A DNA stretch of 64,000 nucleotides from Dipteris shenzhenensis (GCA_047967505.1 CM106538.1); one strand, 5' to 3'. Shown: positions 51,994 to 63,123, numbered from the stretch's first letter. Notes: generated by a model not told the origin, from the sequence alone. Translations and numbers: made by a program.

Positions 51994-52189
51994 CCCATCA
52001 TTGATATTGGCAAAACTATTTTACATATTGTCTCATTCTCCTCACCTCACTTAATTCTTGTATATGTGGGCCTGTAAAAAAGCATTGATGTTTTTGTTAA
52101 AATTATGTGCTTTGGTAATCATGGGCAATGTTTGGAAAGCAATGATGTACACCAAAATCTCACTTTCTGTATTCTTTGGTTTGCATCTA

Positions 52190-52520
52190 AATACGCGTCT
52201 AATTCCCAGTGTAAATGTGCAAATAAACACCCTAATACACGCACAAATAGATGCGCTGATAAACGCAATGTTAGACGGGCCAATATTTTCTCAATTTAGA
52301 CGTGCAAATAGACGTGTTAATACATGCGCAAATAGACGCGCTGATAAATGCAATGTTAGACGGGCTCGTATTTTCTCAGTTTAAACGTACAAATAGACGT
52401 GTTAATACATGCGCAAATAGACGAGCTGTTAGACGCGCTATTAGACGCGCCTGTAATTCCTCTACTCAAGCAATGCTTATAGACGTGCCCGCTATTTTGC
52501 ATGTCTACCAAGCGCTTCTA
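52190..52520 (+). repeat. CACTA-type subterminal repeats, expanded
   Basis: About 25 variants of AATAGACGCGCTGATAAACG, GTTAATACATGCGC and AATGTTAGACGGGC; one block of about 105 bp is tandemly duplicated (52270-52375 and 52375-52440 in part). This is longer than in the 37.1-kb copy. Confidence 0.85.
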
Positions 52521-52525
52521 TAGTT

Positions 52526-52541
52526 GCTTTGTGTTGTTGTG
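52526..52541 (+). repeat. Right terminal inverted repeat of the second CACTA-type copy
   Basis: GCTTTGTGTTGTTGTG; one base different from 37248-37263. A4 sequence begins right after it. Confidence 0.88.
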
Positions 52542-52542
52542 C

Positions 52543-53587
52543 GATACAGTGTGTCAATCTCTTCCATTTCCAAAACCACGAGATTGATACAAAAGACTAG
52601 TCCATATGGATTATCTGGTTTCATATCATTCCTAGTGGTTGAACCCTTTTTTGGTCCACCATTTGCACTTTAAAATGTGTGGGATATGATTTGAATAATA
52701 CCATTTTCTTGTACATGAATTGCGGTAAGAGGTTAACCTTAGATCCAACATCCAATAACACACCGATGAGCATGAAATTATACCTTTAATATGGGTACTT
52801 TATAATGGGCATCTCCAAGATTATTAGCATGGTATGCAGTTGATTCATCTAGACACTGGGTCATTTCCTCCATGAAATATTGATGTCACTGAATCATTCT
52901 CTTTTAATAGTTTCTTTACCATCTACTTTCGAACTTCCAGCACCATGCGTAATAGTTGGTTTATTATAGTTAGCACATGTGTCTATTTCAAAGCTTTGAA
53001 CAAATATATGGATAGTTTTTGTGTTTTGGAACTTGTGCCTTCACCTTGCTCTTGCCGGATTTCCTCTAGTTGATTTCCTGGCACCAGTTAATTTTTCTTA
53101 GTTGATTGTATCTCATGTTATTGTGTTATTGTTCATGATAGTTCTTTGTCTATATACACATTCTGTGACTTTTGAATTTCTTGCAAGGCTTTGATTCTCA
53201 ATTCTTCTTTGTCCTTCCCACTACTATGTTTATCTTTCTTGATTGATTTTGTCACCTTTAGAATGTTTATTGTTCCTCTGGACTGAGTAACTATAAGTAC
53301 CATGACCTTCCATGGCTCATTAGCATTTCTTCAATCTGTATACATGTCGAATAGTCACACTACATATGCACATCAATTAAATTGATTGCAGTTTCTTATG
53401 AGATACATTTGACATTTCTTCAATGACCATAGCACTCACAACCATTACAATACCCCACTATTGCCTATGTTTGCTCCAAAGAGTGCAATCAGAGCCAGCC
53501 TGATGGCCATTTTTAAGGTAGTATTTGCAATCTTTATTAACACCAAAACTTTTTCCCTATGCCTTTGACCTTTAATTCCAGTTGTTT
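52543..53587 (-). repeat. Second copy of segment A4
   Basis: Nearly identical to 44329-45342 and 31 bp longer (near 52715). Bounded exactly by a CACTA-type right end at 52541 and a CACTA-type left end at 53588, so it is the sequence lying between two separate elements. Confidence 0.93.
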
Positions 53588-53603
53588 CACAACAATACAA
53601 AGC
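53588..53603 (+). repeat. Left terminal inverted repeat of a third CACTA-type element
   Basis: CACAACAATACAAAGC, complement of the right ends at 52541 and 37263 with one or two differences. Its insertion point is marked by the sudden end of homology to segment A4 (45342). Confidence 0.88.
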
Positions 53604-54725
53604 ACCTACAGACATGCACACAGATGCATTTACTCAACTAAAAAAAAACTTACGAGCACGTCTACTTGCACATCTATTAGCACGTCTACAGACCCGCATG
53701 TAAAAGTGCATCTATATAGCAGACAGACACACCTATAGACGTGCAGATAGACGTGTAAATAGATGCTCTACTAGAAATTTTAAAAAACAGACAGACGCAT
53801 CCATTTTCCTCACGAATGCAATCTCTTTCTTCAATCATGCTTTCCCTTTCCATCATTCATGCAATCCCTTTCTTCAATCATGCAATTTCTTTCCATCATT
53901 CATGCAATCCCTTTCTTCATTCATGCAATCACTTATTTCCATCATTCAATATGCAATCCTTTTCTTGGAAGTGGAAGGGGAGCCTTTGGGGAAGGGGAAG
54001 GGGAAGGGGAAGGGAAAGGGAAAGAGAAGGAAAACACAACAAAGACTATCGGGGTGCGTCTATAGACGCATCTAATAGCGCGTCTATAGGTGCGGCTGTT
54101 TGTTTTTCCCAAAGACAGACGTGTTGTTAGACGCACTATTGGATGCATCTATAGACGCGCTCCAACAGATGCCTTTTTCAAAGAAACTGAAAAGGACATG
54201 CACCCGATCCCAAAAATAAAAACATTGGTACCAAAAACATCCATTCCCTACATACGACAAAGGACGAATCTAAAGAGTGCAACTTCCAAAGAAGATCAAC
54301 CGCCAAGAGACTTACCTTGGACAGAGGTATGGAAGCTTCTTGTCCTTCTTCAAAGCTGCTTCTCTTTCTTCTCTTCCTTGCTCACCCTCTTCTCTTGTGT
54401 GCTTGGGGATGATTGTGTAAGCGTGGAGATGAGTGTGGGTGCTTGGAGATAAGTGTGGATGCTCGGAGCTATGTATGTTAATAGGAAAGCAAGCTGCATG
54501 ATGCTAAAAGTATGTGAAGGAAAGCAAGCATGCTAAACGTAGGTTCGAAAATCAGCTTGCAGTCTGCGCATCTAAAAGCGTGCCTATTTGCGCATCTAAC
54601 TATGCATCTAAAAGCGCATCTAAATGCACATCTATCAATGCATCTAAAGTATGTTTTAGACGTGCTCCACAGTAGAGACACGGTGTTAGATGTGCTTTTA
54701 GACACTCCACAAAGTTTTGACATTT
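53604..54725 (+). repeat. Left subterminal repeat region of the third CACTA-type element
   Basis: Clusters of AGACGTGC/GCATCTAAA motifs at 53640-53790, 54050-54170 and 54560-54720 in both orientations. They are separated by a GGAAGGGGAAGGGG tract (53975-54030) and CAATCCCTTTCTTC repeats (53818-53960). These resemble binding-site arrays of EnSpm-type ends. Confidence 0.8.
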
Positions 54726-54769
54726 ATAACTCATACAAGAATAAATTTTTTGGGTTGTTTATCTATAGG

Positions 54770-55392
54770 ATGTCTTCATCTTCAACAAGTAGCTCCAGTG
54801 AGGATGAATCCCTCCGTATCCACCATTGCAAAATGTGGTTGGAGCAAAAAATCAAATGTATGTGTGATCGGTGTCAAGGAAACATGTATCGTGCACGCAG
54901 AATCACACTCAATCACATCTAAAGTATGGAGAATGGGATGCGACCGTAAACATGGTAAGTGTTAAAGAGTTAAGGTTGATTAAGATACCTATGGGTGTTC
55001 ATGTGTTTGAGTTATGATCCCATTTTAATTTGATACAGGATGCAGTGCCACACTGGCATATGTTGCCCTATCCTCATCATGAGGAGGTGAAGCGTCAACG
55101 ATATGAGGTGGGATCTTTAGGAGGGACCATTACAGATGCATGGAGTGATGGTGATAGTAGCCCTCTGCCATTACCTCATGAGGCCGTGGAGGAGGACATG
55201 TTTGATGATATGGTGCAGGGTTTATATGTCCATCAATCCTTAGGTAGGGATGATATCATGGAGCAAGATGATCTTTTTACTGCAGCATCAGCTCCACTAT
55301 TTGAGGGGTGCACATTCTCTGTTCTACGTGCCTCCCTTCAGTTACTAAACTTGCAGACCATCTATGGATGGAGCAATGCAAGTTTTACTCAA
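54770..55392 (+). pseudogene. TNP2-like transposase N-terminal exons
   Basis: Exon 1 (54770-54954) follows an acceptor-like TTATCTATAG and has a Ser-rich start, then MCDRCQGNMYRARRITLNHI. This is the Cys-x2-Cys of the transposase-associated domain of EnSpm proteins, with a small frameshift at about 54915. A GTAAGT donor (54955) and TTTGATACAG acceptor bound an intron (54955-55038). Exon 2 (55039-55392) ends PLFEGCTFSVLRASLQLLNL and YGWSNASFTQ before GTAAGC, the NLK-WSDxSFxELL region that precedes the catalytic domain of TNP2. The catalytic exons are absent downstream; unrelated sequence follows. It carries the part missing from the copies at 34.7 and 51.2 kb. Confidence 0.87.
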
Positions 55393-55625
55393 GTAAGCTT
55401 TAAAGTCTATTTTGCAAACTGGCTCTCTAAAAGTGAAAGTAAGAATGTGATGGAAAAAGGGCTCTTACCCCTTAATATATATCAAAACCCTAAAAATTAA
55501 AATTAAAATCCCCGTATTTTTTGAAAAACATAAGGAGAAAACATTAAAAGAAATAACATTTTAATTCAATTGTCCATCATCTTTTGAAGCAATAACTAGG
55601 ATTCGACAGACAAAAAATTAAATGT
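55393..55625. other. Spacer after the truncated TNP2 exon
   Basis: No transposase homology continues; AT-rich. Confidence 0.4.
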
Positions 55626-55626
55626 T

Positions 55627-56640
55627 GCACTAGCCAAACACATTGTTAGCAATCTTCAAAGTTGCAGGAGGAATGAAATTGGCACTATGCATGCACTTCT
55701 CCACACGGCGACTGGTCTTACCACCATTTAAGGTAAAGTAGAAAGACTCTAACATGCCATCCTCCATGACCAATAGGTATTCTGGCACATCCCTTAGAGT
55801 CCATTGCAATGTGACATTCACATTCTTGACATCTCCCTCTTCAACATCAATAGACAAACTTACCCTCGTATTGTCTTCATCATTAGAGTCTAGGGGAAGC
55901 CACCGGCCATTTTTTTTCTTCCAGCGCCTATACTGAAAAGCTAAATACAACATTTGGCATGACAAATGGTATCTAATAACCACATTGTCTTTACATTCGT
56001 GACATTGAAACACATCACCCTTTTGGTCGCTTAACCTGGTTCCCCAATTCATCCCAAGTAAATCTTCAAGAGCATTTTCATTTACACGCTTGCAAGACCA
56101 CATAGTTTTTGTTCTATGCATATGTATATTCTAAAATAAAGAAGCAAAAATGTGCAGAGGCATAAACCAAGATAACCTTGGCCATTTGGATCCAAATGTA
56201 AACTTCATGGCCATGCCCACATCCTTTGCAATCTTGTCCTTGTACGATCGCAATGTCCTTGAGTCCACATTGCTGCAATCCATGTCTTGAAGTTGTGGTT
56301 GTGCAATTATTTGCAGACAACCATAGCTTGATGATGTCACAGGAGTGATGTATGTTGCATTATACCAATACACATTCTTCATCCGCAAGGAAGCCAACTT
56401 CTCGTCCAAAGGGAAAACATTTGCCACCATGAATAAGAGCTCTTAGAAACCAAACACAAAATTTCCAAATGGACTCATTACACTTACAGGTGAAAAAGGT
56501 ACATAGATAGAAAGGCTCACAGTGTGATGGTATCCTAGATTGATTGAATGATGGAGGAAGCCGCATATCTTTTCCCATGTAAAAATGTTGCACTTTTGCG
56601 AGCCATCCTTTCTTCCCAAACTTGAACTTCAAGATGCGCC
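55627..56640 (-). CDS. Unrecognised multi-exon protein (possibly decayed)
   Basis: Three minus-strand coding blocks look like exons of one gene. Block 1 (about 56635-56487) has FGKKGWLAKVQHFYMGKD and LPPSFNQSRIPSHCEPFYLC and ends at a GTAAGT donor (about 56485). Block 2 (about 56430-56185) has LRMKNVYWYNATYITPVTSS and MDCSNVDSRTLRSYKDKIA. Block 3 (56121-55630, with a TTTATTTTAG acceptor before it) has a CHEC zinc-ribbon-like pair, YLAFQYRRWKKKNGRWLPL and an acidic centre, and ends NNVFG. Balanced composition and splice signals support true coding origin. It lies just after a truncated CACTA-type gene, so it may be captured or simply adjacent. I know no family with these motifs. Phases between blocks 2 and 3 do not join cleanly, so it may be broken. 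Confidence 0.5.
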
Positions 56641-56992
56641 CCTTTCACTCATGCAAGATGTCACCTCTCTTACTCTTGGGAAGATGATGTGGACCTTTGG
56701 CCTATCCTTTCATCACTATCTAGTCATTTAAGCTATAGGTGCAAGGGATCCACTCATCCAATGCATTTTTGGTGTTATGGAAGACACAAGAGGTCACAGC
56801 ATTGTGTGGTCTTGTAGCCTTTCTCCTCACCATGCTTGTAGCAGCAGCAATAGAGGCACTGGAGAGGGAGAAGGAAAGGGATAGAGCAGCTCCAATAGAG
56901 GCACAAAAGAGGGAGAAGGAGAGGGACAGAGCAGTAGCAACAAAGGCACAGGAGAGGGAGAAGGAGAGGGATAGAGCAACTCCAACAGAGGC

Positions 56993-56993
<1 letters not shown>

Positions 56994-57066
<73 letters not shown>
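56994..57066. repeat. (GA)n microsatellite
   Basis: About 36 GA units, preceded by a 54-bp imperfect repeat (GAGGCACAGGAGAGGGAGAAGG) in three copies at 56850-56990. Confidence 0.95.
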
Positions 57067-57070
<4 letters not shown>

Positions 57071-57585
57071 CTGTAGCAAGCAGGCCAAAGCAAGAGGGAG
57101 TAGAGAAAGAGGGGGAAGAGAAAAAATGCATGGGATTTGGTTCAAATGGAGTGATTTGGCAGGCTAGACCAGAACAGTGGGGGCAAAGGCCCTAGAAAGA
57201 GGCAAGGGAGAAGGAAAATTTGCCAAAAGAGCCCTACCATCCCATTGAAGGCAGTTTTGGGCTCATGTGGGGGAGGTGCGCCTGGTAGGAGGGTCAAACA
57301 TGGGTTAAGAGGGGGGAGGGATGGTTTGGGTGGTCCATAGTGTAAGGGGAGCAACCAATAGGGGCTCTCTACAGGCCTGCCCACCCTCCACATCAACATA
57401 CCATTGCCCCACACCTTCTAGCACTCTCATTGGTACACCTCAAATCACTCTCTAATCCCTTGAAATTAAGAAATGCTAATTTGAGGCCCTTTTGAGACCC
57501 CAATTCTCCCCTAATGTACAATCCTCATGGCAGTGGTGAAGCTGAGTCAACCAACAAGACACTTAAGCTAATGCTCACTAAGACA
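57067..57585. other. Stretch without recognisable gene
   Basis: G/A-biased, low-complexity frames only. Confidence 0.4.
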
Positions 57586-57589
57586 ATAC

Positions 57590-58095
57590 AATTAGCTAAG
57601 GGTGAATGGGATACAAAACTACATTCTCTTGGGTAGGCCTATCGAACTACTTACAAGGTGACTACAAATATTACACCCTTTTGTATGACCTTTGGCTAGG
57701 AAGTAATTGTTGCCTTAGAGCTTATTGTTCCAAGTCTTTGGATTGCTACCGAGCATCACTTAGACGAGTCTGAAGCAATCAAGGGGCAATTGCATCAACT
57801 AAGCCACGTGGATGAGCTACGCCTTCGAGTAGCCTAGTCACAATTGGTGATATAGCATAGGAGAAAGGCCTAGCATGATCAGCACATTGTGCCTAAGCAT
57901 TTGAAGTAGGGTATGCTCGTGTTACTCTACAATGCTAAGTTGGGGCCTATCAAAACAAATTTCAAGTTGGGTTGGAATGGACCCTATCAGCAGCTAGTTG
58001 AAGTTTTTGACAATGGGACAGTTTAGCTTGAGGATTTACAAGGAAATGTGTTCTCTGAGTTGTACAACGCAAAGCAAAGTAAAGCCATACTGAAC
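57590..58095 (+). pseudogene. Ty3/gypsy integrase C-terminal fragment
   Basis: One plus frame of about 168 codons without any frameshift reads as the end of a gypsy integrase: AYRTTYKVTTNITPF, then LELIVPSLWIATEHHLDESE, HDQHIVPKHLK, GMLVLLYNAKLGPIKTNFKL, GWNGPYQQLVEVFDNGTV. Exactly seven stops interrupt it, all TAG, mostly where the family has Gln. The catalytic core lies upstream and is missing. Integrase inserts the element DNA into chromatin; this fragment is inactive. Confidence 0.9.
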
Positions 58096-58640
58096 AGGAA
58101 GTTCTTTGGATAGACAAAGCTTAGACATGGACCACTCTATTGACAATGCTTTGGTGAATTTCATAGAAAATAGAATGCCAGTTAACTATTTGGTAACAAT
58201 AGAGGAGATGCCTTGTATGCTACCACCTGGAAGTGTTAACATTGTAGGCACATTAATGCAGGATCATCATGCTAAAGAAAGGGAGACTTATGCCTTGATC
58301 TGACAGGACGTCCATTTGCAGATTTTGTTTGACTACATTTGGGTAGGGACTCCCATTATCATCTTCAATTGCATTCCTAGTATACTATTGTTCTTACCTC
58401 TTTATCGTTGTCTTCGTTGTCATCTATAAAAGCTACCTCTTCGTTATCACGTGCCACCACCACAGACTCTTAGATGCCACCTGGGTGGAATCTTAGCCTT
58501 TACCACCAGTGGAAGGTGGTAGTAATTACCATGTATGTAAATCATGAAGCCTAACCACCTCTAATCACTCATTACCATGCAATCTTGTATTGCCACCTTG
58601 AATTAATCAAAATTCGTGCCAACCACCACAATGGCTCTCA
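58096..58640 (+). other. Possible 3' UTR/LTR of the gypsy remnant
   Basis: Follows the integrase end, with a TATA box (TATAAAAG, 58425-58432) and pyrimidine-rich sequence after it, as expected in a 3' LTR. LTR limits could not be set because there is no partner copy. Confidence 0.4.
58425..58432 (+). promoter_or_regulatory. TATA box in putative gypsy LTR
   Basis: CATCTATAAAAGCTACC. Confidence 0.4.
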
Positions 58641-58647
58641 CCTTGAC

Positions 58648-58905
58648 AGTTCTATTCCCTTCACTGTTTTGTCTGATATCCATCTCGACCATTTCTTTCT
58701 CCCTTATAGTCAGCCTATAAACTTAAACCTCCACTATTCTATTCCCTTCACTGTGTCATCTTCTATCCCTCTTGATTGTTTCTTTCTCCCTTGCACTCGG
58801 ACTGCAAACTTAAGCCTCCACTATTCCATTTCTTTCGTTGTTTCACCTTCTATCCCTCTCAACCATTTCTTTCTCCCTTTTACTCCTCCTGCAACTTCCA
58901 TCCCC
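58648..58905. repeat. Three-copy tandem repeat, 89-bp unit
   Basis: TCTATTCCCTTCACTG at 58648, again at about 58737 and as TCCATTTCTTTCGTTG at about 58826; each followed by ATCCATCTCGACC or TATCCCTCTCAACC and TTTCTTTCTCCC. Confidence 0.88.
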
Positions 58906-58969
58906 TCTCATAATGGATCCCCCTAAACACATCGATATCCAAAATGTATCTGTACATTTGAAAGATCCT

Positions 58970-59055
58970 CACATAATCTTTCCTCCCCCCCTCTGCACAG
59001 TCCGAGAGCTCCTCACATAATCTTTTCTCCCCCTCTACACAGTCCAGGAGATCCC
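58970..59055. repeat. Two-copy direct repeat, about 42 bp
   Basis: CCTCACATAATCTTTCCTCC and CCTCACATAATCTTTTCTCC, each followed by CCCTCTRCACAGTCC. Confidence 0.85.
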
Positions 59056-59920
59056 CCTCTGTGCGAGATCCTCTCCTCCCTTGATCTTGAAATCATCACA
59101 TATGGGAGCTCCTCACTCGCTCTTCAAAAGCCCAATTTAGATGCTCTCAACAACTTCACCAGGTTGGTATAGGAGGTGAACGTGAAGGAGGGACAAATAG
59201 TCTGTCAAGGTCAAAATATTACTGGTGGTTGCGACCGGTGGTGGTGGCTCCGAGGTGGCATCTAAGATTACCAGCCATGTCTGTGGTGGTGGCTAAGATT
59301 CCACTGATCCGTGCTCATCTACTCCACTGATCGCCCACTCTTTTGACCATGCTTGTTACTACTATCACCCCTCAATGCAACATGATCCCAATCTTGTCTA
59401 CCTTCTTGTATAAGGTCATTATGTTTCACTCGTATGTCTTGAAATGCTTGCTCTTATGGAATCTCTTCGTTCCCTTGGTCGATTCCCCCATCTGCATGTC
59501 ACCACCTTGGATGGCATGCACACCTCTGGCCTCTATATGGCTATTCTATATGGATTCCCCAAAGATGTTGACGAAGGACTAAGGATTTTCATAGCAAAGT
59601 ACTCTCCTCTTGTTAGGGAGACCATAGTTTGAGTCCTGCATTTGTGTAATGTGCATAGTCTTTGGCCTCTCCATTGTCTCCTCCATCGGCACACCAAAAA
59701 ATTCGAATGTAGCAAGCTGGGTTGGTGGCAATACTGAGTTGTACAAATATTCTCTTACTCAACGAGGCTGATAACCACTCAGCAATTGCTGGATGTAATC
59801 TTTTGGCCTCTAAGGCTCTCACCGACCTTTTGGCTCACTGGATGTAATCTTTTGGTCTCTAAGGCTCCCAGTAATTGTTGAGTTTTTACGAATGTAATAT
59901 CTTTTGCTTAAATTAAATTA
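59056..59920. other. Stretch without recognisable gene
   Basis: A short repeat (GGATGTAATCTTTTGGYCTCTAAGGCTC) occurs at 59793 and 59840. No coding motif. Confidence 0.4.
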
Positions 59921-59949
59921 AAACTCAAAATGATTCTGAAGATATATGT

Positions 59950-61503
59950 GCCTTAACCTTTGGAAATTTCTTTTTGGTTTTCTTGAGTGTGTTTGTAAGC
60001 CTGCAGGTCGTTTTGGAGCAAAAAGACGTTTTGGATGATTGCCCAATTCCTTTCAATGGTGGCTGAGTCTGAAATGACTTGTAGAGGCAACCATTGCTTG
60101 CTTTTGGTGTCCATTGCACTTTGGAAGTTCAAAAATCCCCTTCATTCTTGGAATTTGGGATCATTTCATTAGATTTCTAACTCACTATCTCTAGTTCAGC
60201 ATTTTTCTGCCAGTGTGTTAAAACTCAAGTTAAAATGTTTGTGCTAGAGAGGGCTCTTTAGATAGAGGGTTGTGCTTTAATAGGGAATAGAGATGGTAGG
60301 AGTTGTGGTTGTAGGTCAACCCCTGAATTGGTACACCTCCCTGCATCCTTAATGTGGTCTTCAAGCTCTACCTGTAGTTGTGAGATTTGATCATTATAAT
60401 TATGAAACTCTTGGTCCAACAAGAACTTGGCCTGGACCATAGCAAATAGTGTTCAGTTAGTAGGAGAAAAGCTTTCATACTAATTAAAAAAGATCTGATT
60501 AGCATTTTTGGAAATCCAAATAAACCATAATGCATGTGCCCTAATGTGTAGATTTCCAAACCTTTCAAGCTATAAACAAATGGAAGATGTCCTCCTTGAT
60601 ACGAAACATTGTTTGCATGTACCATCTCCCTTACCAATCTTGAGCTCCTGTAGCAATTAGTCTAGATAGCCTTGTGTAGAATTAGCCATAACAAAGTGAG
60701 CATTTGGATCTTGTTGGGGCATATACTTACATAGCTGTAAAAGAAAACCTTTTCATCTTGCATTTTAGGGCCAACCATCTGTGATTTAGGTCCTGCATAC
60801 AATTGATGACACAATCCTTGTAGTGTGAAAGTATCCCAATTGCAGTGCCTCCTCTACCTTCCTCATGATTTGTATAATACTATATTCTTCTATTGTCAAC
60901 ATTTTTTAGTATGTTTTCCAAGGTGTCATTGATTGCTTTAACCTCTTGTAAAACAATAAAAGTTGGGGACAAAGAGTTATCCCCTCAACCACTTGGCTAG
61001 TTCCTGACTCCTCCAAGGGTCAGTTAACCCACAAACATTGAGTATGAGAAAAGTCTATGGTTTATTAACCATTCTTACTCTTCCCCTTTTTTGCCTTGGG
61101 GGCAGGGTTTTGGGTGGGGAACTCTGGCCTTTGACTTGAGAGATCCTTCTCTTGTTTAGGGTAGTGGCTTGAGGTTTGACAAAGGTTTCAGCACTCTTAT
61201 CCTGTTTTTGTACAAGAGGAAGTTCTTCCTCTGATTCCCCAACATCTAATTCACTCATATTGGCATCTACTTGGTTGACATCCTCCTCAAACTCTTTGGA
61301 CCAGCCAGGTTTAATCTTAGCCTCTTCCATTTGGGCATTCTATATCCATTTCTCTTTTTCTTGGTCAATGAGTGCCTCACATGCATTGTTGGTGGCCAAT
61401 GGGAAAGTAACTCTCTATTTCTCTTGTTGAGTATTAGGCTTCCTCTATTCATCTGCCTCCTTGACTGATCCCTTATCTGTCTCTGTTTCTGGACTTTTCT
61501 CCA
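59950..61503 (-). pseudogene. L1-type LINE remnant (ORF1 tail, endonuclease start, zf-RVT-like end)
   Basis: On the minus strand, 61330-61055 encodes a Lys/Glu-rich tail ending PPRQKRGRVRMVNKP. It is followed at once by FLILNVCGLTDP (about 61050), the opening of an APE-type endonuclease. Then LQEVKA, EEGRGGTAIGILSH and NHRWLALKCK (about 60960-60790) appear in shifting frames. After a deletion that removes the RT domain, CKQC, EDIFHLFIA-KVW and HALWFIWISKNA (about 60630-60490) resemble the zinc-binding RT end region of plant LINEs. Many stops and frameshifts. Confidence 0.7.
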
Positions 61504-61512
61504 AAGTTTGAT
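61504..61512. repeat. 9-bp target-site duplication, left copy (AAGTTTGAT)
   Basis: Identical to 63163-63171; 9 bp is the Mutator-superfamily target length. Confidence 0.8.
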
Positions 61513-61513
61513 G

Positions 61514-61552
61514 AGGCAGTCAATAGAGCGAGCGAGAAAAAGCGAGCGACAA
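61514..61552 (+). repeat. Left TIR of the MULE-type element
   Basis: Contains two AGCGAGCGA units; about 26 of the innermost bases match the right TIR with two differences, the outer 13 are weaker. Confidence 0.75.
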
Positions 61553-61800
61553 TTAGTTTAAGTGGTTGGAAAATCAAGCAAGCAAAGAAAGAATCTAAGT
61601 TTTTTTTACAATAATTGCTTGAAGTACAAAGTATTCAAAAAGGTGGTTATGTGTCACAAAATTTATATTGTGATGCACACAAGTTTTTTAGACGGTGCAA
61701 AAAGGCATGATATTCATCTAAATCATGCCTTGTCATTTGATTTGATATGTAACATTATGCCATTTATATTTGATAATCAAAAGATGCAGGGATGTTAAAA

Positions 61801-62319
61801 ACTCATCTTTTGGTCTAAAACAATCAAATGTTGACATCTTGCCAAAATATAGGGATGTGAAAATGTCCTCTTTTGGGCCAAAACAGGGAGCGCATTATTT
61901 TTGTTGAGATATCGAGCTCCACTCGCGATATGCCAGGGTGACTGTTGTGTATTTATGTCACCGACTTGTTAGCTGGAGATGCGGTTGGTACACCGCCCAC
62001 GAATAATAGCTGGATGACAGCTATCCTTATCTACTCTAGTTTGTGGCTCAGTTAGTATGCCACCTTAGTTAGTTGAGTTTGGTTTGAGACCCACATATAG
62101 GATTCTTCTATTTTCTTTGTACGAGAGTTCTTTTGGCTTTCACAACTAAGAAGAGGAAAACTGTTTTCAGCCTCCACCTTTGTGTGTATTCCCCCATTGT
62201 GCATGTGAGAAAGCTGCAAGTGAGACTCCTTCCCTCTCTCCCACTATCTTCACAATTTTCACATCCCTATATTTTGGCAAGATGTCAACATTTGATTGTT
62301 TTAGCCCAAAAGATGAGTT
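61801..62319. repeat. Near-perfect inverted repeat inside the MULE (hairpin of about 63 bp)
   Basis: 61801-61864 and 62256-62319 are complementary with one mismatch. A further inverted match extends from 61721-61750 (TTGATATGTAACAT) to 62405-62433. Loop about 390 bp. Confidence 0.93.
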
Positions 62320-62329
62320 TTTAATTAAC

Positions 62330-62716
62330 GTGCTCCCTGTTTTGGCCCAAAAGAGGACATTTTCACATCCCTCTATCTTTTGATTTACAAGTCCAAACAG
62401 GGTCATGTTACATATCAAATCAAATGGCAAGGCGTACTTTAGATGATTATCATGTCTTTGTGCACCATAAAGTAAAACTTAATGCACCAAAATATGAATT
62501 TGTGGACATCTTGCCAAAATATAGGGATGTGAAAATAACGCGCTCCCTGTTTTGGCCCAAAAGAGGACATTTTCACATCCCTCTATCTTTTGATTTACAA
62601 GTCCAGATAGGGTCATGTTACATATCAAATCAAATGGCAAGGCGTACTTTAGATGATTATCATGTCTTTGTGGACCATAAAGTAAAACTTAATGCACCAA
62701 AATATGAATTTGTGGT
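62330..62716 (+). repeat. 175-bp direct repeat inside the MULE, two copies
   Basis: 62330-62505 and 62541-62716 differ at about three positions. Each encodes ARRTLDDYHVFVHHKVKLNA in one frame, which may be a captured exon fragment of unknown origin. Confidence 0.93.
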
Positions 62717-63123
62717 TAATTTGCTGCATTGGTAAGATTTGTGGGAGGTAAGAATAAATCATTAGGGAAGGATATTTTTGCAGTAACAAAGAAACATGGG
62801 TTTTGTTCCAAGTGAACAGTGTTAAAAAAGAATGGAATCTAGACTAATCCATGCAAGGAGATCTTCTAAAGATGATCTCAATTACTCTAGTGGAAAGCGA
62901 AAACTTGATTGCAGTAGGGTTTGCCTTTGATACAAACAATCACTTGGAAATTAAACATACAAACTATCTCATGGATGATGTGCTATGATGTGAAATTAGT
63001 GTTAATGGCTTTAAAGTAATATGCATGTTTAACCTTCTAGCATTGAGGGAACATATGCACTTTTGAATAAGTTATTATTTTTTGCTACTAAAATGGGGGA
63101 TTTATAAATCTTTTATTGTTTTT

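Noticed and set aside
57590-58095. TAG codons rescued by U-to-C RNA editing or a TAG-reassigned code
   Set aside because: This is a nuclear retroelement fragment; CHG deamination is simpler and other genes here use TAG as a normal stop.
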